From: an uncultured Geobacter sp.
GTDB taxonomy: Bacteria > Desulfobacterota > Desulfuromonadia > Geobacterales > DSM-12255
Reading direction: 5' to 3'
Length of the DNA: 43,089 nucleotides
Assembly (NCBI GenBank): GCA_937860145.1
Contig: CALMBF010000179.1
Span: forward strand, 1-43,089
In this document: positions 17,078 to 25,139 of the stretch, in pieces
Position numbering within the stretch: position 1 is the first letter of the stretch
Layout of the letters: each line of letters starts with the position of its first letter
Made by a program: the position numbers and the translations under genes
The notes under the pieces: generated by a model
What the model saw: the letters and a program-made list of their open reading frames with translations, nothing else
The model's database searches: none
Told to the model about the DNA's origin: nothing

Positions 17078-17134
17078 AACCGGACCGGTTAATCCGTTAT
17101 AATTCTTTACCTGATGGGAACTCTCGGGTATGAT
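17078..17134 (+). promoter_or_regulatory. candidate control region of the chemosensory cluster
   Basis: A perfect palindrome AACCGG-A-CCGGTT (17078-17090) lies where the -35 of a consensus -10 TATAAT (17098-17103) should be; no good -35 hexamer exists there. A second candidate promoter follows: TTTACC (17106-17111), 17 bases, TATGAT (17129-17134). Either would give a leader of 30-65 bases before the TTG at 17174. Confidence 0.5.
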
Positions 17135-17173
17135 TTATCAATTTACCATGTGTGAATTCTAAGAGGGGGCGCG

Positions 17174-18856
17174 TTGAGTCTTGTCGGTAATCTGGCAGAC
17201 CTGGGGCTTGGCGAGATACTGCAAATCGTCAGTCTCAGTCGGAAGTCGGGGATCCTGACGCTGCAGAGCAAGGGGCGACAGGGGATTATCGTCTTCCGCT
17301 TCGGCCAGGTTATCCGTGCCACTTCGAGTACCATCCGGTACTTCCTCGGCGAGGAGCTTCTGAAACGGGGGATCGTCGACGAGGAGTGCCTGAAGAGGGC
17401 TCTTCAGGAACAGCAGGCGACAGCCTACAAGGAGCGCCTCGGGCCGATCCTGATTCACAAGTTTAATGTTCCTGTCCAGAAGATCGAAACCGTCGTCCGC
17501 GAGCAGATCGAAAAGGTCGTGTACTCCTTTTTCTCATGGGACGAGGGGAGTTTCGAGTTTGAACTTCAAGAAGACGTTGAAACAATCGATGACTCGAAAA
17601 TCGATCCCCTTCAATTCATGCTTGAACAGGGGCTCAACCCCCAGTTCCTCGCCATGGAGGGGTCTCGGATCATCGATGAGAAGCGTCATCGGGGCGATGC
17701 CCTTGACGAAGAGGTGCCGGTCCAGCCGGCAGAAGAGCCTGATGTCGCTTTCGACCTGATCGACCACGAGCCGGCACCGGCGCCTCCTGCTCCGCCTGCG
17801 GAGGAGACGAGCCCGTACCGCGGCCTGGTGCTGGTGGAAGATGACGACGTCATACGGGATTTCCTCGCCGGTCTGCTGACAACGGCAGGGTACGAGGTGT
17901 TTGCGTTTGCCGGCAGCGAGGAGGCGCTGATCACCATCGACGCCCACTACCGTGACGGCAAGAGACCCTGCATCCTGCTCGACCTGATCATGCCCCGCAT
18001 GGATGGCTCGGGAGTCCTCGGCGGGCTGGAACTGCTGGAACTGCTTCATGGCAATTTCGAGGAGTTGCCGGTCCTGGTGACGTCGGATTACCGCAACAGC
18101 GATGCGGAGAGGCGCATCCGCGAGGTGGGTGCCGATTTCATCATAAAGCCCAGGCGTGGCGAGCTGACCGACAGCCAGGTATCCCAGTCGTTCAGTTTGA
18201 AAGTCGTCGAGGCCCTGCGGAGACTTGCCAGCGGGTCACGGGTGGTCAGTCAGTCCGAGGAAGTGAACCTGGGTGATGAACTGCGTCTCGAACTCGGCGA
18301 TATCGGCGAGCAACCGTCATCGACCGTTGTACCCAGCACCGGCATCTCCCTGTTGCGGGGGATGCTCGAGGAGCTGAACGACCCGACCCTTGGTGGCGGC
18401 GTGATTCTGCTGCTGCTCCGCTTCGCTTCCGAGTTCGTCAATCGTGCGGTGATCTTTCTCGTCAAAGAGCAGGAGATCGTGGGGATCGGCCAGTTCGGTA
18501 TCGTGCTGAAGGAGCAGTCTGCCGACGTGATGATCCGCAGCCTGAAAATCCCGAGGGGAGAGGAGTCCCTCTTCACCAGGGTGTTGAAGGGGCACATGGC
18601 GGAAAAAGTCGTTCCCGGGCATGCCACGTGGAACGACTACCTGTTCGCCAAGATCGGCGGTCCGCCGCACGAGGTGTTTCTCGGCCCGCTCCTCAGTCAG
18701 GGTGACGTCGTCGCCATCCTGTATGGGGATAATTATCCCGGGCAGAATCCGATCGGTGATACCGACTCACTGGAGATCTTTCTTTCCCAGGCAGGCATCG
18801 CCATGGAAAAGGCAGTGCTTGAACAACGGTTGGGGGCCATGGCAGTCAAGAGGTGA
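17174..18856 (+). CDS. response regulator with PATAN (DUF4388), receiver and FRGAF-like domains
   Basis: The 560-aa protein has three parts. Residues 1-150 match DUF4388/PATAN (MSLVGNLADLGLGEILQIVS is its usual opening; later WDEGSFEFEL). A Pro/Ala linker (about 185-213) follows. Residues 217-330 are a receiver with E222/D223/D224, phosphoacceptor D270 in LLDLIMPRMDG, T303 and K326, all intact. The last 170 residues resemble the FRGAF region annotated in Geobacter homologues, with YGDNYPGQ and LEIFLSQAGIAMEKA. PATAN domains are associated with motility and pilus control in other bacteria. The start is TTG 17174 behind AAGAGGGGG. It opens the chemosensory cluster and is probably an output protein for CheA. 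Confidence 0.85.
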   Translation: MSLVGNLADLGLGEILQIVSLSRKSGILTLQSKGRQGIIVFRFGQVIRATSSTIRYFLGEELLKRGIVDEECLKRALQEQQATAYKERLGPILIHKFNVPVQKIETVVREQIEKVVYSFFSWDEGSFEFELQEDVETIDDSKIDPLQFMLEQGLNPQFLAMEGSRIIDEKRHRGDALDEEVPVQPAEEPDVAFDLIDHEPAPAPPAPPAEETSPYRGLVLVEDDDVIRDFLAGLLTTAGYEVFAFAGSEEALITIDAHYRDGKRPCILLDLIMPRMDGSGVLGGLELLELLHGNFEELPVLVTSDYRNSDAERRIREVGADFIIKPRRGELTDSQVSQSFSLKVVEALRRLASGSRVVSQSEEVNLGDELRLELGDIGEQPSSTVVPSTGISLLRGMLEELNDPTLGGGVILLLLRFASEFVNRAVIFLVKEQEIVGIGQFGIVLKEQSADVMIRSLKIPRGEESLFTRVLKGHMAEKVVPGHATWNDYLFAKIGGPPHEVFLGPLLSQGDVVAILYGDNYPGQNPIGDTDSLEIFLSQAGIAMEKAVLEQRLGAMAVKR

Positions 18857-19000
18857 TGCCGTGCACCGTCGCCGTCCGTTGACGTGACAACGGAATTATT
18901 GGGACTGGTGCTGATGACGAGACGGAAGTAACGGAGCGGTTGTTGCCATGCGTGATGACTTTATTTCAGAGATTGTATCCATCTGTCTACCGGAGGGTGT

Positions 19001-19375
19001 ATGAGGAGAATTCTTGTAACCGAGGACTCTGCTACCATGCGCTCACTGCTGGTCGCCACCATCGAGGCTTCTGGTGATTACGAAGTCGTGGAGGCGGCCA
19101 GCGGTTTTGAGGCGTTGCGACTGCTCCCTCGGGAAAAGGTCGATCTGATCATTACCGACATCAACATGCCGGACATCAACGGTCTGGAGTTGATCAGCTA
19201 TGTGCGTAAAAGCGAGGTCTACCGGACCACGCCGCTTTTCATCATCTCCACCGAGGGGCGGGAAAAGGATATGGAAAAGGGGTTGGCGCTCGGTGCCAAT
19301 GAGTATCTCGTCAAACCCATTGATCCGGCGAGATTGCAGGACCTTATCAGGAAGTACCTCGGATCTGATGTGTAG
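19001..19375 (+). CDS. cheY: CheY-like response regulator
   Basis: This is a single receiver domain of 124 aa. All phosphorylation residues are present: acidic E8/D9, phosphoacceptor D53 in ITDINMPDING, T84 (IISTEG) and K105 (VKPI). The STEGREKDMEKGLALGANEYLVKP pattern is closer to chemotaxis CheY than to DNA-binding regulators (fragments shown: STEGREKD, ALGANEYLVKP). The ATG at 19001 follows GGAGGGTGT. A 144-base gap separates it from the PATAN gene; it holds a CCGTTG / CAACGG hairpin (18876-18893) but no clear terminator or promoter. CheA starts 39 bases downstream, so this is the likely direct phosphate acceptor. Confidence 0.92.
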   Translation: MRRILVTEDSATMRSLLVATIEASGDYEVVEAASGFEALRLLPREKVDLIITDINMPDINGLELISYVRKSEVYRTTPLFIISTEGREKDMEKGLALGANEYLVKPIDPARLQDLIRKYLGSDV

Positions 19376-19414
19376 CAGGGAAAACGGTCTTCCCCTTTAC
19401 CCATGGAGAACGTC

Positions 19415-21502
19415 ATGTCGGGAGCTAATGATATTTCAGGTAAGGCAGTAAAGGATTTTCTCGCGGAGGCCGAGGAGATTCTGGATCAGCTCTGCGCCGA
19501 CCTCAGTGAGATGAGTGACGGTACCGAGAGCGGAGAATGCAATCCGGATTCCCTCAACTCCATTTTCCGCGGGGCCCACTCCCTCAAGGGGCTTGCAGGG
19601 ATGTTCGGTTTTACCGGCATTCAGGACCTGTCCCACAACATGGAGAACCTCCTCGACTCTCTCCGTCTCGGGAAGGTCGAATTCGGCCCGAAGGTGATGA
19701 CCGTCCTGATGGACTCGCTGGAAACCCTCGGCATGATGATCCGCAACCTGGGAGACGGCGCTACGGAAGAGACCTCGTTCCAGCCGCTGCTGCAACGGAT
19801 CAACGATTGCCTGACCGGCGACAGCGGAACGGACAACGATTCCGTCCTTTCTTCCCTCGATATCCCCGCATCCATGATCAATGCCCTGACCGAGTACGAA
19901 GAGCACCGGTTGCTGGAAAACATCAAGAAATCACGCACCATTTTTTCCGTCCTGGCCTCCTTCAGCCTGTCGACCTTTGACCAGGACCTGGCGGAACTGA
20001 CTGATCTGCTGAAAAAGAACGGCGAGGTCATCAGTACCCTCCCGAGTGTCGGTGCCAACATCGAGTCTTCCATCGACTTTGAAATCCTTTTCGGCTCTGC
20101 AAAAAGCCTGGAAGAGATGGCCGCTCTCGTGTCCGATTCCAATGCAACGGTGAAAAGGGTAAGCTCCGGCGGTGGCTCGTCCCCGGCAGCGAGACCGGCA
20201 CCACTCGCTCCCCGGCCGGTTCCCCTGGAAGAATCAGCCTCCGTGGCTGTCGAGGCGGAGGATGCCGGCCAGCAGCAGGGTGCCGCGCCGGATGCCGGGA
20301 TTACCGCCAAGAGCATGAGCCGGACGGTCAGGGTCGATATCGGCAAGCTTGACGATCTGATGAACATCGTCGGAGAGCTCGTCCTGTCCCATTCGACCAT
20401 CTCGGATATCGCGGAAAAGATGCGCAAGGCCGGATATTCCACCATGCTTGCAGAGCTCCTTAAGGCAGCCAAGGGGCTCGAACGGAAGCTGAACGAGCTG
20501 CAGAAGGGGGTCATGGAGATACGGATGATCCCTGTTGGTCAGCTCTACGAGAAGATGGGCCGGATAGTCCGCAAGATCTCCAAGGAGCAGGGGAAAAAAG
20601 TCGACCTGCGCGTCTTCGGAGCCGACACGGAGCTGGACAAGCTGATCATGGAGGATATTGCCGATCCCCTGATGCATATCATCAGGAATGCGATCGACCA
20701 TGGCATCGAATCCCCTGAGGAACGCGTCGGCTGTGGTAAGAGCGAACGGGGGACCATCAGGCTCTCCTCCTACCAGAAGGGGAACCATGTCGTCATCGAG
20801 GTCGAAGACGACGGCCGGGGTATCGACGTGGCCAAGGTCAAGCGGAAGGCGGTGGAGAAGGGGTTGATCTCGCCGACCGAAAACCTGACCGACCGGGAAG
20901 CGGTTGAGCTGATCTTCCTCCCCGGCTTTTCCACCAGCGAGACGGTCAGCGAGATTTCCGGCCGCGGCGTGGGGATGGACGTGGTCAAGAACAATATCGC
21001 CGCGGTGAGCGGCATGGTTGATGTGGAGAGTGTCCAGGGGCAGGGGAGCAGGATGACCATCACCCTTCCCATCACCCTGGCGATCATCAAGGCACTGATC
21101 ATATCGACAGCGGGGCGCTACTACGCCCTGCCGATCACGTCGGTCCTCGAATCGATCATGATCGAACCGTCCGAGATCCTGACCGTGGAACGCAAGGAGG
21201 TCATCCAGCTGCGGGACAGCACCCTGCCGCTGTTGCGCTTGAACCGTTTTTTCCAGCTGGACGGCGAGTCCGGAGGGGAGAATCTCTTTGTCGTCGTGGT
21301 CGGCGTTGCCGACAAGCGCCTCGGTATTGTCGTCGACGAACTGCTGGGACAGCAGGATATCGTCATCAAGACCCTCGGACCGGTATTCGAAGGGGTGAGG
21401 GGGGTCTCCGGGGCGGCAGACCTCGGCGACCAGAGGACCATCCTGGTCCTCGATGTGGGCGGGATTATCAATGAAGCCACCAAGGGTGGCAGCCAGGCCT
21501 GA
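19415..21502 (+). CDS. cheA: chemotaxis histidine kinase CheA
   Basis: This is the central kinase of the cluster (695 aa from ATG 19415, which has GGAGA 6 bases upstream; ATG 19403 is possible). The N-terminal HPt domain carries the phosphorylated His 55 in HSLKG. A middle region (about residues 150-240) with LTEYEEHRLLENI is typical of deltaproteobacterial CheA and may replace the P2 domain. After an Ala/Pro linker come dimerisation (RVDIGKLDDLMNIVGELVL), the HATPase core (N box HIIRNAIDHGIE, G1 DDGRGID, GRGVGMDVV) and a C-terminal CheW-like domain. It would phosphorylate the CheY-like proteins, PATAN receiver and CheB encoded nearby. Its stop shares a base with the next start codon. Confidence 0.96.
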   Translation: MSGANDISGKAVKDFLAEAEEILDQLCADLSEMSDGTESGECNPDSLNSIFRGAHSLKGLAGMFGFTGIQDLSHNMENLLDSLRLGKVEFGPKVMTVLMDSLETLGMMIRNLGDGATEETSFQPLLQRINDCLTGDSGTDNDSVLSSLDIPASMINALTEYEEHRLLENIKKSRTIFSVLASFSLSTFDQDLAELTDLLKKNGEVISTLPSVGANIESSIDFEILFGSAKSLEEMAALVSDSNATVKRVSSGGGSSPAARPAPLAPRPVPLEESASVAVEAEDAGQQQGAAPDAGITAKSMSRTVRVDIGKLDDLMNIVGELVLSHSTISDIAEKMRKAGYSTMLAELLKAAKGLERKLNELQKGVMEIRMIPVGQLYEKMGRIVRKISKEQGKKVDLRVFGADTELDKLIMEDIADPLMHIIRNAIDHGIESPEERVGCGKSERGTIRLSSYQKGNHVVIEVEDDGRGIDVAKVKRKAVEKGLISPTENLTDREAVELIFLPGFSTSETVSEISGRGVGMDVVKNNIAAVSGMVDVESVQGQGSRMTITLPITLAIIKALIISTAGRYYALPITSVLESIMIEPSEILTVERKEVIQLRDSTLPLLRLNRFFQLDGESGGENLFVVVVGVADKRLGIVVDELLGQQDIVIKTLGPVFEGVRGVSGAADLGDQRTILVLDVGGIINEATKGGSQA

Positions 21503-22308
21503 TGCTCATGTACAAGGATTTTTACAGACTCAGGGAGCGTCCCTTCAGCAAGACCCCCGATCCGAGATTCCTCTATCTCAGCAAAGGGCACAGGGAGGCC
21601 CTTGCCCGTCTGCAGTACGTCATCGAAGAGAGGGAGATGGCACTGCTCACCGGGGAGATAGGGTGCGGCAAGACCACGCTTTCACGGGCGCTCATGGACA
21701 GTATGGGGGATGAATGCCGCTTCTGCTTCATCGTCAATCCCCGGCTCAGTTCATTGGAGTTTCTGAGGAGTATCGCCCGTTCCCTCCTCTCGACCCCTCC
21801 CGCGGAGGAGAAAGAAAGTCTGCTCAACCAGATTGCCGATGCCCTGTTTATGTATCATAATGAAGGAGTATGTCCGGTCGTCATCATTGACGAGGCCCAA
21901 CTGATTCCGGACGGCGAGGTATTCAACGAGATCAGGTTGCTGACCAACTACCAGCTGGATGACAGGAACCTGTTAAGCGTCATTCTCATGGGGCAGCCGG
22001 AATTGCGCTCCATGCTGGCCAGCCCTGTCTTTGAGCCGCTCAGGCAGCGGATCACCATGCATTATCATCTGTCTCCCCTGGAGATGGATGATATTCTTGA
22101 GTACCTGGATTATCGCCTGGAAGTGGCCGGAGGGGCTGCCGGACTCTTTTCTCCCGACGCGGTGCAGCGCATCTATGAACTGTCGGGTGGGGTGCCCCGA
22201 AAGATAAATCATCTTGCTACCAATGCCATTCTCGAGGGGTATGGCCGCGACGCTGCCATGATTGACGGGGCAATCATAGATTCCGTTGCCACCGAACTGT
22301 TACTCTGA
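21502..22308 (+). CDS. AAA ATPase of the ExeA/GspA type
   Basis: This is a 268-aa AAA ATPase with Walker A GEIGCGKTT (about residues 51-59), Walker B VVIIDEAQ and a sensor region ILMGQPELR, the signature set of the ExeA/GspA family. The opening YKDFYRLRERPFSKTPDP and the late LSGGVPRKINHLA are also typical. ExeA with ExeB helps insert the type II secretin through peptidoglycan; here the peptidoglycan-binding C-terminal part and transmembrane segment are missing and no ExeB is present, so another remodelling role is likely. The ATG at 21502 overlaps the cheA stop; ATG 21508 is an alternative. Neither has a strong ribosome binding site, which suggests coupling to cheA. Confidence 0.88.
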   Translation: MLMYKDFYRLRERPFSKTPDPRFLYLSKGHREALARLQYVIEEREMALLTGEIGCGKTTLSRALMDSMGDECRFCFIVNPRLSSLEFLRSIARSLLSTPPAEEKESLLNQIADALFMYHNEGVCPVVIIDEAQLIPDGEVFNEIRLLTNYQLDDRNLLSVILMGQPELRSMLASPVFEPLRQRITMHYHLSPLEMDDILEYLDYRLEVAGGAAGLFSPDAVQRIYELSGGVPRKINHLATNAILEGYGRDAAMIDGAIIDSVATELLL

Positions 22309-22321
22309 TCGGACGGAAAAC

Positions 22322-23233
22322 ATGAACCTAGCAGAGATACGAAAAAAAGCCGGTGAGGCACGGAAACAGGAGGTCGCGGAGACTTCCGCCCAGTCAGAGG
22401 GGCAGGATGCGGAGAGTGCGGCTGCCGATCATGACACCTATGCATCCCCGGATGAAGAGTGTCTCCCTGATGTGACCGCTGCCGCCTCGACCAGCGAGGA
22501 TTTTTCCTCGTTTGCGCTGGATGAGGCGGAGTTCGAAGTGCTGCGGTCAAGCGGGGAGTCAGAGAGTGAGGAGCCTCCTGCCGGGGATGAATGGGGTGCC
22601 ATGCCGGCGGAGCCTGTCATCGACCTGACGCAGGACATCCTTCCGCCCGTCGTCGAACACGCCGTTCCTGCAGAGAAAGTGGTGCCGGCTGCGCCGGTGC
22701 GCCATCCCGCCTATGATCCCGTGGCAACGCTCCTTGCCGGGCGAGTGGCCGCGACCGGTGAGGAGATTTCGCCCGTCGACGAGGAGCTGGTCCATGTTTC
22801 CGGCGACATGGAAGAGTACCTCTGTTTCAAGGTCGCCGATGAAGAGTATGCCTTGAACATCATGGATATCAAGGAGATCATCAAGCCGCGGGATGTTACG
22901 GAAGTCCCCCGGATGCCGAAGTTTGTGCCCGGGGTAATCTCTCTGCGTGGCGTCATCATCCCCATCATCGATATCCGGCTCAGGTTGTCTCTTCCGGTGG
23001 GCGAGCCGACCGGAAGAGAGAGAATCCTTGTGCTCATGACCTCTGTCGGCTATTGCGGCGTGCTGGTCGATGAAGTCATCCAGGTCGTGAGACTGAAGCA
23101 GGGTGACATCGAGGGGCCGCCGGCCATCCTGGACGGTATCGACCGTGAGTTCGTCATGGGTCTCGGCCGTTTTGAACAGCGGATGCTGATACTGCTCAAC
23201 CTGGACAGTATACTTAACCTGGAAATACACTGA
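22322..23233 (+). CDS. cheW: CheW-domain protein with a long N-terminal extension
   Basis: The C-terminal 140 residues form a CheW domain: EYLCFKVADEEYALNIMDIKEII (opening seen as YLCFKVADEEYALNIM), then VPGVISLRGVIIPIIDIR, ILVLMTSVGYCGVLVDEV and the closing LLNLDSIL. The first 160 residues are acidic and rich in Ala, Glu, Ser and Pro, probably disordered, with LAEIRKKAGEARKQE at the very start. CheW couples receptors to CheA; the extension is unusual and may bind another cluster protein. I chose ATG 22322 (303 aa), preceded by CGGACGGAAAA; the ATG at 22286 lies inside the ATPase gene. The gap to the ATPase stop is 13 bases. Confidence 0.9.
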   Translation: MNLAEIRKKAGEARKQEVAETSAQSEGQDAESAAADHDTYASPDEECLPDVTAAASTSEDFSSFALDEAEFEVLRSSGESESEEPPAGDEWGAMPAEPVIDLTQDILPPVVEHAVPAEKVVPAAPVRHPAYDPVATLLAGRVAATGEEISPVDEELVHVSGDMEEYLCFKVADEEYALNIMDIKEIIKPRDVTEVPRMPKFVPGVISLRGVIIPIIDIRLRLSLPVGEPTGRERILVLMTSVGYCGVLVDEVIQVVRLKQGDIEGPPAILDGIDREFVMGLGRFEQRMLILLNLDSILNLEIH

Positions 23234-23288
23234 AATCCGCACGCGTATGAAATGTAACTTTCTACTGTAATAATGGAGAGCTAATGCT

Positions 23289-23663
23289 ATGGCAAATAAC
23301 CGGATTCTGATCGTAGAGGATGAAGAGAGCCTGCTCAAACTTGAAAGCATTCTTCTCACATCCCGGGGGTACCATGTCAGGGGGGTGACCGATGGGGCTA
23401 CGGCGCTCAGGGAGATCGTGGCGAACCCTCCGGACCTTGTCCTCCTGGATATCATGATGCCGGGCATTGACGGATTCGAGGTCTGCCGCAGGATCAAGGA
23501 GGATCCCCAGACCAGGAACATCCCCGTGGTCATGCTGACTGCCAAAAAGAGCAGCATGGACCAGGCGCGGGGGATGCAGGTGGGGGCTGACGCCTACATC
23601 ACCAAGCCGTTCAAGTCGGTCAAAATCATCGAGGTTATCGAGGGGTTGCTGAAACACAGGTAA
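23289..23663 (+). CDS. single-domain response regulator
   Basis: This is a receiver-only protein of 124 aa, more PhoB-receiver-like than CheY-like. It has ILIVEDEESLLKLE at the start, phosphoacceptor D54 in VLLDIMMPGIDGFEV, T84 (MLTAKK) and K106 (TKPF). No output domain follows. It could act as a phosphate sink or as an allosteric output for CheA, which has several competing receivers in this cluster. The ATG at 23289 follows ATGGAGAGC; a 55-base AT-rich gap separates it from the upstream CheW gene and includes TAATAAT-like sequence, so an internal promoter is possible but unproven. Confidence 0.9.
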   Translation: MANNRILIVEDEESLLKLESILLTSRGYHVRGVTDGATALREIVANPPDLVLLDIMMPGIDGFEVCRRIKEDPQTRNIPVVMLTAKKSSMDQARGMQVGADAYITKPFKSVKIIEVIEGLLKHR

Positions 23664-23711
23664 CACGGCGGCAGTGGACGGAAATTCTCCAATCTCGGAA
23701 AAGGGTTTGCT

Positions 23712-24176
23712 ATGAGCGGTGAAATTACTGAAATACAGGTGGCCTGTTTCAAACTGATGGATGACCTCTATGCGGTTGATATCATGAGGATCAACGAGAT
23801 CATCCGTCCGCAGAAACTGACCGTGCTGCCCAAAGCCCCTGCTTTCATCGAGGGGGTCATAAATCTCAGGGGGACGGTCATCCCGGTCGTCGACCTGCGC
23901 AAGAGGTTCGACATGCCGCCTCGACCCTCTTCCGCGTCCACACGGCTGTTGATTATCCGCGTGGCCGGCCAGTCCCTGGGGCTAGTTGTCGACGATGTCA
24001 CCGAAGTGATAACCGTCCCGGTCAAGGATATCAAACCCCCTCCAACGGTGGCCGACGGCATGGCAGTTTACTATCTGCTCGGGGTGTGCCTGGCCGGAGA
24101 TATTCTCGTCATGCTGCTCGATATCGATAAATTGCTTACTACCCATGAGGTCAGGGCCTTGGAAAACCTGGCCTAG
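23712..24176 (+). CDS. cheW: CheW coupling protein
   Basis: This is a normal-length CheW (154 aa): QVACFKLMDDLYAVDIMRINEII at the start (seen as CFKLMDDLYAVDIMRIN), FIEGVINLRGTVIPVVDLRKRF in the middle and LLIIRVAGQSLGLVVDDV later. It would link CheA to a receptor array. It is the second CheW of the cluster; the first has a long extension, so the two may serve different partners. The ATG at 23712 sits 11 bases after AAAAGGG. It is separated from the next gene by 36 bases and appears to be in the same operon. Confidence 0.94.
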   Translation: MSGEITEIQVACFKLMDDLYAVDIMRINEIIRPQKLTVLPKAPAFIEGVINLRGTVIPVVDLRKRFDMPPRPSSASTRLLIIRVAGQSLGLVVDDVTEVITVPVKDIKPPPTVADGMAVYYLLGVCLAGDILVMLLDIDKLLTTHEVRALENLA

Positions 24177-24212
24177 GTCTTACCGCCAGGTCGCCGAGGA
24201 GAATAGGATCAT

Positions 24213-25124
24213 ATGCTTATCTGTTGTCCGGTCTGCAAGACCAGGTTTCGCCTGAATGAACAAAAAATCAGCAATGCCGGCGTCAGGCTGCGTTGCAGCA
24301 AGTGCAGCGCGGTGTTTCGCCTCGCGGCTGACAGTGATGTCCGATCAGGGCGGATGACCGTCCTCGTCGCCCACGAGAGCAGGGAGTTCTGCAATGCGGT
24401 GCAGAAAGTCCTGGAGCCGGAGCCGTTTACCATTATTTCGACCCATGATGGCAAGGAGGCCCTCGACATCGCCCTGAAACTGGTGCCGGACGTCGTGCTC
24501 CTCAACGTGGCTCTCCCCACACTGTATGGTTTCCAGGTCTGCGAGGCATTGCGCAATGACCCGAGGACAGCGGGTATAAAGATCATCCTCCTGGCCGCCA
24601 TCTATGACAAGACGAAGTACAAGCGTTCGCCCCAGACGTTGTATGGCGCGGATGATTACATCGAGCAACACCACATACCCGACGCCCTGGCAGCAATGAT
24701 CTATCGCCTGGCTGCTGAGGCAAAACCCCTCGACGCGGGGCAGAACGACCTGTCCCCCGTTGAGAAGGTCGTTGCCACGTCCCCCGCACGGCTGACCCCA
24801 GCCGAGGCTGCTACCCAGGAGGTCGCCAGAAAAGAGCTGCGCGATCACCACCTCCACGAACCGGAGGGGGGCGGGGACAGTGTTGCCGAGGCGGCACGGC
24901 AGATAGCGAGGAGTATCGTCTCCGATATCTCCCTGTATCGCGAAGAGGACCTGAATCAGGCATTACGGACCGGAAACCTCGAGCAGTATCTCGGCAGTGA
25001 ATTAAAGGACGGCCGCGCACTCTACGAAAGCAAGCTGCCGGAGGGTCTCAAGCCGGGTATCGACTATTTTGAACAGGCTTTGAACGAGTTGGTAGAGCAG
25101 AAAAAACGGGAACTTGGAATCTGA
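24213..25124 (+). CDS. zinc-ribbon protein with a pseudo-receiver domain
   Basis: Residues 1-37 form a zinc ribbon of the MJ0042 type (CCPVCKTRFRL with RCSKCSAVF; ligands about C5, C8, C28, C31). Residues 48-165 have the receiver fold (VLVAHESREFCNAVQKVL, VVLLNVALPTLYGFQVCEALR, ADDYIEQHHIP), but the key residues are gone: the acidic pair is A53-H54, the phosphoacceptor is N98, the Thr is A129 and the Lys is replaced by E/Q near 151. It should not be phosphorylated. The C-terminal 90 residues (ARQIARSIVSDISLYREED to the end; motif VSDISLY) are helical and of unknown role. The start ATG 24213 has GAGGAG upstream. It may be a phosphorylation-independent adaptor in the cluster. Confidence 0.82.
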   Translation: MLICCPVCKTRFRLNEQKISNAGVRLRCSKCSAVFRLAADSDVRSGRMTVLVAHESREFCNAVQKVLEPEPFTIISTHDGKEALDIALKLVPDVVLLNVALPTLYGFQVCEALRNDPRTAGIKIILLAAIYDKTKYKRSPQTLYGADDYIEQHHIPDALAAMIYRLAAEAKPLDAGQNDLSPVEKVVATSPARLTPAEAATQEVARKELRDHHLHEPEGGGDSVAEAARQIARSIVSDISLYREEDLNQALRTGNLEQYLGSELKDGRALYESKLPEGLKPGIDYFEQALNELVEQKKRELGI

Positions 25125-25139
25125 CGAATCGAGGTGCCT

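Noticed and set aside
18876-18893. CCGTTG / CAACGG hairpin between the PATAN gene and cheY as a terminator
   Set aside because: Only a 6-bp stem and no T tract follows, so it is unlikely to end transcription inside the cluster.
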